From assembly GCA_910587825.1 (NCBI GenBank), contig CAJUNJ010000003.1, forward strand, positions 1-64,000: 64,000 bases of DNA. Reading direction: 5' to 3'. Under the pieces are notes generated by a model, which saw only the letters and a list, made by a program, of their open reading frames with translations, made no database searches and was not told the origin of the DNA. A program made the position numbers and the translations under genes. Numbering within the stretch: the first letter of the stretch is position 1; every line of letters starts with the position of its first letter. This DNA is from an uncultured Christensenellaceae bacterium (GTDB lineage: Bacteria > Bacillota > Clostridia > Christensenellales > Borkfalkiaceae). Of this stretch, positions 42,186 to 49,601 are shown one piece after another.

Positions 42186-43409
42186 ATGAATGGCGGGGGA
42201 AACGGTAAAATACTTATTTTAAGTTGCGGTACGGGCGAAGGACATAACAGCTGCGCACAAGCCATAGAACGCGCTCTTTCGGAAAAAGGCGTGTCCTGCC
42301 GCACGCTTGACGTTCTGTCGTTCAAAAGCGAAAGAGCAAAAAACAGAGCTTCGTCTGTTTACTCTGCGGTAATCAGGCATATACCCGCATTTTTCGGCTT
42401 TGTTTATAAGCTGGGCAGGGTTTATGACAGGTCAAAGCTGCCTTCGCCCATTTATTCTATGAACGCTTCTTATGCGGGAAAGCTGTACGGATATCTTACG
42501 GAAAACGCTATAACTTCGGTAATTTGCACCCATTTGTTTGCAATGGAAGCGATGACCGCCGTCAAAAGAAAGTACGGGTTCGGCAAAAAGTGCTACGGCG
42601 TGCTTACAGACTATACGGCTATACCATTTTACAAGGATACAGACCTTGACGGTTACTTCGTTGCGGACAAAACAGTGGGCGGTCAGCTTGTGAACTGCGG
42701 AATAAACGGCAGTAAAATATTTATTTCCGGCATCCCCGTAAATTCAAAATTTTCGTTGTCAGTCTGCAAGGCGGAAGCGAGAGAAATATTGGATCTGCCC
42801 GCCGATAAAAAGCTTGTTGCGGTGATGGCGGGCGGCGCGGGCTGCGGAAAAGTTATAAAACTTGTAAAACGTCTGGATAAAAAATTGGGTGACGATTGCG
42901 CCGTTCTCGTTTTTTCGGGCAGAAACGACAAGCTTAAAGCTTCTGTCGAACGCAGGGCGGAATATAATGAAAGAATAAAAGTAATAAGTTTTACCGATAA
43001 CGTGCATCTGTATATGAAAGCCTGCGACGTGCTTGTGTCCAAAGCGGGCGGACTGTCCTGCACGGAAGCCGCCGTCGCCGGTATACCTATTGTTCATTTA
43101 AAAGCCATCCCCGGGCAGGAAAACGCGAATATGAAAAAGTTTTCGCATTGCGGTATGTCCATCTCTACTAAGACGGTAAAAAAGGCGGTAAACGCCGTAA
43201 ATTATCTTTTAGACGACGTGCAGTGCGCACAGGCGATGGTTAAAATTCAGAAACTGTTTATAAGCGCAAATTCAACAAACGCGATAGTTAATTTTATAAC
43301 GGAGGATAACGCCGATGGGCTTTTTACCCTTTCTGCTGTTTATAACGGCGGGCTTTATTTCGGGCGGGATAATGTTCAGCAGGATTATTCCGAAGCTGTT
43401 CTCGCATAA
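42186..43409 (+). CDS. Glycosyltransferase family 28, MGDG synthase / UgtP type
   Basis: Started at 42186 (MNGGGNGKILIL), with AAAGGAGA upstream; 407 residues. The N-terminal domain shows SCGTGEGHNSCAQAI, as in monogalactosyl- and diglucosyl-diacylglycerol synthases. The C-terminal GT-B domain has VMAGGAGCGKV and VSKAGGLSCTEAAVAGIPIV for the nucleotide-sugar site. It probably adds glucose or galactose to diacylglycerol for membrane glycolipids or lipoteichoic acid anchors. The last 31 residues, after VNFIT, lie within plsY and look unlike the family, so a small frameshift or stop loss is possible. Confidence 0.82.
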   Translation: MNGGGNGKILILSCGTGEGHNSCAQAIERALSEKGVSCRTLDVLSFKSERAKNRASSVYSAVIRHIPAFFGFVYKLGRVYDRSKLPSPIYSMNASYAGKLYGYLTENAITSVICTHLFAMEAMTAVKRKYGFGKKCYGVLTDYTAIPFYKDTDLDGYFVADKTVGGQLVNCGINGSKIFISGIPVNSKFSLSVCKAEAREILDLPADKKLVAVMAGGAGCGKVIKLVKRLDKKLGDDCAVLVFSGRNDKLKASVERRAEYNERIKVISFTDNVHLYMKACDVLVSKAGGLSCTEAAVAGIPIVHLKAIPGQENANMKKFSHCGMSISTKTVKKAVNAVNYLLDDVQCAQAMVKIQKLFISANSTNAIVNFITEDNADGLFTLSAVYNGGLYFGRDNVQQDYSEAVLA

Positions 43410-43941
43410 GGACGTATGCGAACTGAGCGACGACGGCAATCCGGGGGCGTTCAACGTATTTGCGCATTGCGGTAAGGCGGCGGGCTGCGTCTGCCTTGCG
43501 TTGGATGTGCTTAAAGGCTTTGTGCCCGTTCTTCTGGCAAGCTTATTTCTCGACGCTTCCAATCCTGCGTTTGCGCTCGTGATGGCGGCTCCCGTGTTGG
43601 GACACGCGCTCGGACTGTTCAACGGATTCAGGGGAGGTAAATGTATCTCTACGTCGTTCGGCGTAATGTTCGGCATAATTCCCGTTACCGTGTTCGGTAT
43701 AATCTTTCTTGCCGTACTGTATATTTTCTTTTCGGGAATAGTCAGGATAAAGCCCAACAAAAAGTGCAGTATAATAGTTTATTCGCTTTTCCTTGCGCTG
43801 TCGGTAACATTTTTTAACGTAACGGGGCTGTACGCCGTAGCTTTGGGCTGTGCGGTTATTTCGGGTACGGCGATAGTCAAACACGTAAGGGCGGCGGAGA
43901 GCGCCGTCGGGGAGAGAGAAAATGAAAGACGCGATTATTGA
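43315..43941 (+). CDS. plsY: Glycerol-3-phosphate acyltransferase, PlsY-like
   Basis: The 208-residue membrane protein has about five helices. DDGNPGAFNVF and LDVLKGFVPVLLA are the glycerol-3-phosphate loop motifs of PlsY, and GFRGGKCISTSFGV matches the third (FKGGKGVAT in typical enzymes). PlsY makes lysophosphatidate from acyl phosphate. Several motif residues differ (DGNPGAFN for S-G-N-x-G-A-T-N, and Cys for Gly in GGKC), so this may be a divergent paralogue. A GGAGG site lies before the start, inside the previous gene; the overlap is 95 bases. Confidence 0.75.
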   Translation: MGFLPFLLFITAGFISGGIMFSRIIPKLFSHKDVCELSDDGNPGAFNVFAHCGKAAGCVCLALDVLKGFVPVLLASLFLDASNPAFALVMAAPVLGHALGLFNGFRGGKCISTSFGVMFGIIPVTVFGIIFLAVLYIFFSGIVRIKPNKKCSIIVYSLFLALSVTFFNVTGLYAVALGCAVISGTAIVKHVRAAESAVGERENERRDY

Positions 43942-44602
43942 AGAAGAGGGAGATATTATCGCCGCTCCGCGGGAAGCCGAAGTTAAACCGCGCAAACGCC
44001 TTACAGTGCTTGGCGTCGAATTCGTATATCTGTATCTGTTCGGCATAATATTTGCCGCGTTGGGCTGGATAGCCGAAAATGCGGCAAAGATAGCCACAAC
44101 GGGAACTTTCGACTGCCGTTTTCATCTTTTGCCGTTCATATCGCCTTACGCGCTTGTTCCGTTTGCGTTACATATAGCTTTGGGCGACCCCGACGACCTT
44201 GCCTTTTTCGGCAAAAAGATTTTTAAAAAGCAACGCAAAATACTTTCCAACTTAATCTGTCTGGGGCTTATAATGGCATTCGTCTTTCTGGGCGAGCTTG
44301 CAATCGGAAATATGTGGGAGGCGGTTTGCGGCGTCAAGCTTTGGAATTATTCCAATCTTCCGTTGCAAGTAACGCAATACGCCGGTCTTATACCTACTGT
44401 CGGTTACGGCGGAGGGGCATATTTAATTTTCCGTTTCGTATATAAGCCCTTGCTTAAAGCGCTTAGAAAATTAAAATTTTCCGCGGCGAAAATAATATGC
44501 TGTACATTAGGCGTGGCGATTGTGCTTGACACGGCTTATATGTGTCTGCATAACGTGCTGTTCAACGCGCCGCCTATGTACTGGTCTGTCAAGCTGTGGT
44601 AA
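43922..44602 (+). CDS. Putative ABC transporter type IV-like membrane protein (CmpB family)
   Basis: The 226-residue protein has a charged start and about five membrane helices. LFGIIFAALGWIAENAAK, GELAIGNMWEAVCGVKLWNY and LIPTVGYGGGAY resemble the PF06541-type family (GWxxE, xxxLWxY and P-x-x-G-x-G motifs). The name of that family is historical and its function is unknown. It overlaps plsY by 20 bases, so the two are co-expressed with the glycosyltransferase, hinting at envelope lipid work. Confidence 0.65.
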   Translation: MKDAIIEEEGDIIAAPREAEVKPRKRLTVLGVEFVYLYLFGIIFAALGWIAENAAKIATTGTFDCRFHLLPFISPYALVPFALHIALGDPDDLAFFGKKIFKKQRKILSNLICLGLIMAFVFLGELAIGNMWEAVCGVKLWNYSNLPLQVTQYAGLIPTVGYGGGAYLIFRFVYKPLLKALRKLKFSAAKIICCTLGVAIVLDTAYMCLHNVLFNAPPMYWSVKLW

Positions 44603-44649
44603 ACAGGGAAAGGTTGTTCAATATTCGTGTGCAAACGACCTTAAACTGC

Positions 44650-44678
44650 TTGACATACCGTTAAATTAAAAGTAAAAT
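44650..44678 (+). promoter_or_regulatory. Predicted promoter of the cyclophilin-like lipoprotein gene
   Basis: TTGACA (44650-44655) and TAAAAT (44673-44678), 17-base spacer; RNA start near 44685. Confidence 0.75.
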
Positions 44679-44680
44679 AA

Positions 44681-44707
44681 TATAGTAACCCATTATCGGT
44701 TACTATA
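44681..44707. promoter_or_regulatory. 10-base inverted repeat at the transcription start
   Basis: TATAGTAACC (44681-44690) and GGTTACTATA (44698-44707) are exact complements around CATTATC. It overlaps the predicted RNA start, a usual place for a repressor; an RNA hairpin is the alternative. Confidence 0.55.
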
Positions 44708-44739
44708 CTATATAATTTTTTATTCGGCAGGTATACACG

Positions 44740-45684
44740 ATGTCAAAAAAATTAAGATTTGCCGCGGTTACGTTTGCGCTTGCCGGCGCAATAGCGGTTT
44801 CGGCGTCATTATCGGCGTGTGCGGTTAAAACAAGTCATCCCCGCGCAAAAATTTCCATAAGCTTTAACGAAGTTACTTACGATATAGAGTACACTCTTTA
44901 CAGAAATATGTATCCGCAGACCGTTCGTCACTTTATCGAACTTGCCGACGCGGGTTTTTACGACAATACCGTAATACACGATTACAGGTCTAACGACTGG
45001 GGCGCGGGCGCATATTCGTACAACGGCGCGGAGCTTGATTATTCTTCGTCCTATTCCAACAATTCGATGGGCGAATATCTCGAAGAAAATTCCAAGGAAA
45101 AGGAATATTATTCTCTTTTCAGACAGGACAAGCTTACGCCCACTGTCTATACCAAGATAAGTTACGACGAAAAGGGCAATGAAAAGGTTGAACGCGAAAA
45201 CGCGCTTCCCACGCTTATAGGCGAATTTTCACAGAATCAGCATACTATCGAAAGCGGCGCGCTTACGGCGTCTTACGGCAGTTTGAAAATGTTCTACTTC
45301 GACAAGAGTGCGGCAAAGAAAAAGGTCGCCATACAAAACTGCTTCGGCGAGATTATGGAACACGACTATCAGTACAACTGCGCGACAAGTCTGTTCACTA
45401 TGCAGGTCGGCAATACTTCGGCTTACAACGCTTCCAACTACTGCGTGTTTGCCAAATTGAGTAGCAACGACGCGAGAAACAGGCTTGAAGATCTGACCGA
45501 AGCAATTTCAGATTATATCGAAGACGAATTGGGCGGTTCCAACAGCAAGTTCTCTTCGTCGGTTACTACAAAAGTCGAAAACGAGGATACATTCGCCACC
45601 GACGGCGGGCGCGAAATAGAGACAAGCTTTACCGCAACTTCTATGCCTATAATAATAAAATCGGTTAAGATTACCAAATATTAA
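44740..45684 (+). CDS. Cyclophilin-type peptidyl-prolyl isomerase lipoprotein
   Basis: The signal peptide ends in the lipobox LSAC (Cys near 27). The cyclophilin-like core begins at ISISFNEVTYDIEYTLY, with NMYPQTVRHFIELADAGFYDNTVIH, which corresponds to the start of bacterial cyclophilins (A-P-x-T-V-x-N-F-x-x-L and G-F-Y-D-G-x-x-F-H). A long insert follows (about 85-195), and the typical FMIQGGD is not clear; SLFTMQVG and YCVFAKLSS match later strands. With 314 residues it is longer than common cyclophilins. It may help fold exported proteins; activity is uncertain because of the altered motifs. Confidence 0.78.
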   Translation: MSKKLRFAAVTFALAGAIAVSASLSACAVKTSHPRAKISISFNEVTYDIEYTLYRNMYPQTVRHFIELADAGFYDNTVIHDYRSNDWGAGAYSYNGAELDYSSSYSNNSMGEYLEENSKEKEYYSLFRQDKLTPTVYTKISYDEKGNEKVERENALPTLIGEFSQNQHTIESGALTASYGSLKMFYFDKSAAKKKVAIQNCFGEIMEHDYQYNCATSLFTMQVGNTSAYNASNYCVFAKLSSNDARNRLEDLTEAISDYIEDELGGSNSKFSSSVTTKVENEDTFATDGGREIETSFTATSMPIIIKSVKITKY

Positions 45685-45696
45685 TTTTTACGGCTT

Positions 45697-45730
45697 AAAA
45701 AAGCTTCCTTTAAAGGAAGCTTTTTTAAAA
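45697..45730 (+). terminator. Rho-independent terminator
   Basis: AAAAAAGCTTCCTTT pairs with AAAGGAAGCTTTTTT just after the lipoprotein gene. Confidence 0.9.
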
Positions 45731-45740
45731 GAGAAAGGTT

Positions 45741-46640
45741 ATGAAAACAAAAAAGCAAAAGCGAAATCCAACGCAAACGCTGTGGGCGTACTTCGTTGAA
45801 CGCACCAAATCAAACATCGCGTTATTTGTGTTAATGGCGGCTTATTCTGTGCTTAGTTTAGGTTCGTCAATATATTTTATGACGCAGGGCAACGTGCGCG
45901 ACATACTGTCCTGCTTTGTTTATTTTCTTATTGTTCCCCTTTTCTATGTAATAGAAAGATATATGCGCATAAAAGTACCTATGCCGTATGCGTTATTTTT
46001 AATGGCGTTTATGACTTTGAATTTAATAGGCGCGGGGTACAATCTCTATTTCATTTTTCCTCCGCTTGACGATTGTCTTCACGCGATGTGGGGCTTTGTG
46101 TTTATGGTTTTCGGTTTTGCGGTAATGAAAGTTCTTTTGGGTGAGCCGAAAAACAGAAAACAGCTTGTCGTTTACGTCCTGTTCAGCGTTGCGTTCTGTG
46201 CGCTTACCGCCGTCATATGGGAAATTTACGAGTTTACCTGGGACGAAGTCAGCCCTACCGTAGACTTGCAGGAAGACTGTATAATTACGGGTTTTAATTC
46301 GTTTATGCTTCACGACCCGTGCGACCATCTCAACACCGTTAAAATAGACGGCATAGCCTATACAATTCTGTACGACGCTATGGGCAACGAAATTTACAGG
46401 ATAGAGGGCGGATATCTCGACGTCGGGCTTAAGGATACTATGTGGGATATGATATGGTGTACGGTGTCCAGCGTTTCGACAAGCGTAGTTATAGCCCTTG
46501 ATTGGTGCTTCGGCAAAAAATGGATATATAACGCGCTTATCCCCAAACTGCGCGAAGTCCCGCAGGAAGATAATTCCGGCGAAAATTCCGATTATGCGGA
46601 CGGCGGAGACAGGGCGGAAGAAGTTACTGCAACAGAATAA
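45741..46640 (+). CDS. Multi-pass membrane protein, possibly DUF2238-like
   Basis: This 299-residue protein has about six membrane helices (four in the first 135 residues, then about 145-165 and 225-245) and a charged C-terminal tail. FPPLDDCLHAMWGFVFMVFG contains an Asp/His pattern at the membrane face, as in YjdF/DUF2238 proteins, and AVIWEIYEFTWD has conserved Trp/Glu residues. No function is known for that group. It has an AGAAAGG site and lies just after a terminator, so a separate promoter is expected but not seen. Confidence 0.55.
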   Translation: MKTKKQKRNPTQTLWAYFVERTKSNIALFVLMAAYSVLSLGSSIYFMTQGNVRDILSCFVYFLIVPLFYVIERYMRIKVPMPYALFLMAFMTLNLIGAGYNLYFIFPPLDDCLHAMWGFVFMVFGFAVMKVLLGEPKNRKQLVVYVLFSVAFCALTAVIWEIYEFTWDEVSPTVDLQEDCIITGFNSFMLHDPCDHLNTVKIDGIAYTILYDAMGNEIYRIEGGYLDVGLKDTMWDMIWCTVSSVSTSVVIALDWCFGKKWIYNALIPKLREVPQEDNSGENSDYADGGDRAEEVTATE

Positions 46641-46644
46641 ATAC

Positions 46645-46672
46645 AAGCGGGTTCATAAAGAACCCGCTTTAA
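46645..46672. terminator. Bidirectional terminator hairpin
   Basis: AAGCGGGTTC and GAACCCGCTT pair around ATAAA between convergent genes. Confidence 0.8.
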
Positions 46673-46674
46673 AA

Positions 46675-47601
46675 TTATTCTACGGGATAGACGTTGGTTA
46701 TCTTTGCGTTTTCAACGTCCACGGCGTAATACTTTATTTCGTAAAGGTTGCGCGATTTGGGATAGACCAACCCCGCGGCGGCTATTTCGCCGTGCAGGGC
46801 GTAAAACTTTTCGGGCGGAACGGTTACGCTTACAAACTTGCCGAGATAGCTTTTCAGCTGCCCCGCCTTTGCTTTCAACGAAGCGTCAAGATAATCGGCG
46901 TAATTTCCGCAGGTCAAAATGCTTTCGAAAAAAGCGAAGTGCAGTATATCTGCTTCTGGCGGGCGGCTTTCTGCGGTAACGCTTTCAATAAGCGTCAGTT
47001 CTTCCCCGTCGTACGAATACGTGCATTGCGCCTTCGCGGCGGTGCAGGTCTCGAACGGCGTAACCGTTTTAAGTTCGTCGCCGAATTCCGCGCTTTCTAC
47101 GGCGTTTAAAAATATAATCTTTCCAAGGTCTGAAATTACGGCAAGCATATTTCCGCCGTACAGTACAAGTACGTCGCGCCCGCACAGCGTGCGCTTTTCT
47201 GCGCGTAATTGCTTAAACGCCTGCGGAAGCGGAGTAAGCGAATATTCGGCGCCCTCCGCGGACAGATATATTCCGCCCTGCGAAAATACGGTTATAAGAT
47301 TTCCGTTGAACCTCGTCTGGAAAACAACTTCAATCTTCACGTCCTTTGCGGAGTATTCCCTTACATACACAAAAGCGTCGCCGTCGGCCAGGTATAAATC
47401 TACGAATGGCGGGGGACTGGAAAAAAATTTTTCGTCGAGAAAAAAATTAACCGCCTGCATATTGTCGCCGGGAACTATTTCGGCAAAAATTCTGTCGGCG
47501 GGGTCAAGTTCTACGTGCCTTTCGAAGCCGTCTACCGAACCTGCGTATAAGCCGTTCAATTTAAGTACGGCGGGCGCGCAGGATAAAAAATATACTCTCA
47601 T
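46675..47601 (-). CDS. Hypothetical protein, beta-rich, 308 residues
   Basis: I do not recognise this protein. It has no signal peptide or membrane helix. The first 90 residues include short repeats (LNGLYAGSVDGFERHVEL) of the kind seen in small beta-sandwich domains. The middle has alternating beta strands with FFLDEKFF, FSQGGIYLS and LYGGNMLAVIS, and the C-terminus EIKYYAVDVENAKITNVYPVE has the look of an NTF2-like or cystatin-like strand pair. On the minus strand TTGACA and TACATT with a 16-base spacer lie about 40 bases upstream, and a weak AAGG precedes the start. Confidence 0.6.
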   Translation of the reverse strand: MRVYFLSCAPAVLKLNGLYAGSVDGFERHVELDPADRIFAEIVPGDNMQAVNFFLDEKFFSSPPPFVDLYLADGDAFVYVREYSAKDVKIEVVFQTRFNGNLITVFSQGGIYLSAEGAEYSLTPLPQAFKQLRAEKRTLCGRDVLVLYGGNMLAVISDLGKIIFLNAVESAEFGDELKTVTPFETCTAAKAQCTYSYDGEELTLIESVTAESRPPEADILHFAFFESILTCGNYADYLDASLKAKAGQLKSYLGKFVSVTVPPEKFYALHGEIAAAGLVYPKSRNLYEIKYYAVDVENAKITNVYPVE

Positions 47602-47702
47602 TAAATCGCCTTGCTGATTTATCGTTTTATATTATTTAATGTATAAACCGTAAAAATTATGTCAATATAAATTGCGTGATTAAATGTTACGGAGGGTTAA
47701 TT

Positions 47703-48305
47703 ATGAATAAAATTAACGGCTATACGGAAGACGAGGCGAAAAGTCTTGTACAGTTCGTCCGCGAAGAAAGAGGTGCGGGCAAGACGCTGTCGCTCATATT
47801 CGAAAACTACGCGCGCAAGACGGGCAGGGCAAAGGGGAGCGTAAGGAATTATTATTATGCCCTTCTGCGTTCCAACGGCGACGAAAGGGTGAGAAAACTG
47901 CTTAACGGCACGGGGCTTAAAGCCGAAAAGATTTTGCAGTTTTCGGAAAAGGAAACGGATGAAATGCTTAAAGCCATACTTACGCAGAAAAGCAAGGGCG
48001 TGTCCGTACGCAAAGCCGTTTTAAACCTTGCCGACGGCGACGACAAACTTATGTTGCGCTATCAGAACAAGTACCGCAACGTTCTTGCAAAACAGCCCGA
48101 ACGCATTGAAAGATTAATGCGCGAATGCGGCCTTACGGTAGGCGGAACGGACGAGATGAGAAGCAGGCTCGAAGACGAAATAAACGGGCTTTACGACAGA
48201 CTTGCCACGGGGCTTAAAGAAGAGAACAAAAGGCTTACCGCGGTAATTAAAAAACTTTCGGACGAGAACTCTCTTTTAAGACTGCAAATCAAAAATCTTA
48301 CCTAA
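47703..48305 (+). CDS. Putative DNA-binding protein with two Myb/RsfA-like repeats and a coiled coil
   Basis: Started at 47703, with a GGAGGG site; 200 residues. Two related units are visible: YTEDEAKSLVQFVREERGAG up to RAKGSVRNYYYALLR (about 6-58), and FSEKETDEMLKAILTQKSKG up to LMLRYQNKYRNVL (about 81-132). Each fits a three-helix Myb/SANT-like fold, in the manner of the RsfA sporulation regulator. The last 45 residues (LEDEINGLYDRLATGLKEEN) form a leucine-zipper-like coiled coil, so it likely binds DNA as a dimer. Target unknown. Confidence 0.6.
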   Translation: MNKINGYTEDEAKSLVQFVREERGAGKTLSLIFENYARKTGRAKGSVRNYYYALLRSNGDERVRKLLNGTGLKAEKILQFSEKETDEMLKAILTQKSKGVSVRKAVLNLADGDDKLMLRYQNKYRNVLAKQPERIERLMRECGLTVGGTDEMRSRLEDEINGLYDRLATGLKEENKRLTAVIKKLSDENSLLRLQIKNLT

Positions 48306-48350
48306 AAAAATATGCGCCGTGCGGAGATTGCCGCACGGCGCATAAAATTA
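48304..48350. terminator. Bidirectional terminator
   Basis: TATGCGCCGTGCGG (48311-48324) and CCGCACGGCGCATA (48331-48344) form a perfect 14-base stem, with an A-tract before it and a T-rich tail for the minus strand. Confidence 0.85.
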
Positions 48351-48354
48351 TTCG

Positions 48355-49509
48355 TCATTCGTTCCACAGCGTGGACTTTATTTCTTTAAGTTTGTAATTA
48401 AGTATTCCCAAATTGTAGGGCAGGGGAGCGGCTATTTTAAGCATTGTCGCGCGCGCCGTGTTCATATCGGGGTCGGTTACGGAAGCGTACCAGATTATCT
48501 GCTGTGCTCCTACAAGCTTGCTTCCGACGTTGTTTACCGCCACCGCCGTTGCAGGTACGCCCTTGTCCTCAACGTCGTTGCCTTCGGCATCCTTGGTGAC
48601 GGGGTGGTATAAGCCGACTCTGTTAAGCTCTGCGGAAATTGCTTTAAGTTCTTCCGCGGGTATATCCGCGCGTCCGCCTCTTACACTGTAATTTTCCGTA
48701 CCCATATTCGCGCCCGAAAACATCGTTACCGTCTGTGTAAGTGTTTCGGAAAGCGTCATACTTCTCACGGCTGTGTACAGATATGCGTTGTCGAAAAAGC
48801 TGTAACTTATTTTATTTAATTTACCGTGGACTTTTTCCGCACTTTTGCCGTTTACGGTAGAATATGCGGTAACTTCACCGCAGTCATATGCGTAAAAATT
48901 TTCGTATACGGCGTTAACGCGGTTGTACGTCTTTTCAAGCGTATCGGCAGAACGTCTTGCGGGTGAGGAAGACTGCGATTCCTGCCTGCTGTAAACGGGC
49001 TGTAAACGCTTGCCCGCGGCGCGGAAATAGCTGTCGTTTACCACAACGTCGTCCATCCATTCGCTTGCGCTTCCGTCCTTTTTAAGGGTATAACGCACTT
49101 TGACGTTCAGCGTCGTGGTATAGCGGTAAACTATTTCGCTTTCATCTCTTCTGTATTTTTCGGGAATGTTCTTCGCACTCCAATCGTAGGCCTGGGCGTA
49201 AAATTCCGTCGTAAAAGTTCCGTCCTTATATTCGACGGAATAGGAAGAGTTGCTTGCCGAAGAACCGTCGAATGACACTTCGTAAACTATTTCCTCTTTG
49301 GTGTATTCGGGGTGATCTGCGACGGGGATAAACGAAGTCTGTATACCCGCATAGCTTGTCCCCGTGAACCAGTTGGAGTTTGTTACCGATCTGTTGCTTA
49401 CGCTGTTGCCTCCGCAACCGTTACAGCCTCCGCAGCCGCAACCCGCAAGACCTGCGGACAGGGCAACGCCTGCCGTGACGAGCGCGCCTATCTTGAATAA
49501 TGCTTTCAT
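48355..49509 (-). CDS. Lipoprotein with cysteine-rich N-terminus, function unknown
   Basis: The signal peptide ends at lipobox LAGC (Cys24), directly followed by GCGGCNGCGG, which adds four more cysteines at the point of membrane attachment. The rest of the 384 residues is hydrophilic and beta-rich with many Ser, Thr and Tyr residues; no known domain was recognised. A TTTACA-17-TATAAT promoter lies eight bases before the ATG, with no ribosome binding site, so its mRNA is probably leaderless. It diverges from addB, whose promoter is arranged in the same way. Confidence 0.75.
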   Translation of the reverse strand: MKALFKIGALVTAGVALSAGLAGCGCGGCNGCGGNSVSNRSVTNSNWFTGTSYAGIQTSFIPVADHPEYTKEEIVYEVSFDGSSASNSSYSVEYKDGTFTTEFYAQAYDWSAKNIPEKYRRDESEIVYRYTTTLNVKVRYTLKKDGSASEWMDDVVVNDSYFRAAGKRLQPVYSRQESQSSSPARRSADTLEKTYNRVNAVYENFYAYDCGEVTAYSTVNGKSAEKVHGKLNKISYSFFDNAYLYTAVRSMTLSETLTQTVTMFSGANMGTENYSVRGGRADIPAEELKAISAELNRVGLYHPVTKDAEGNDVEDKGVPATAVAVNNVGSKLVGAQQIIWYASVTDPDMNTARATMLKIAAPLPYNLGILNYKLKEIKSTLWNE

Positions 49510-49517
49510 ATGGGCTT

Positions 49518-49546
49518 ATTATAACACATTATTTTTTAATTGTAAA
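49518..49546 (-). promoter_or_regulatory. Promoter of the cysteine-rich lipoprotein
   Basis: On the minus strand TTTACA (49546-49541) and TATAAT (49523-49518), 17-base spacer; eight bases to the ATG. Confidence 0.8.
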
Positions 49547-49566
49547 AAGTTTTATGCCCTAAATTC

Positions 49567-49595
49567 TTTAAAAATTCCGTCGTGCGTGATATAAT
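49567..49595 (+). promoter_or_regulatory. Promoter of addBA
   Basis: TTTAAA (49567-49572) and TATAAT (49590-49595), 17-base spacer; six bases to the ATG, so the RNA would start at or next to the ATG. Confidence 0.7.
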
Positions 49596-49601
49596 GTAGC
49601 T

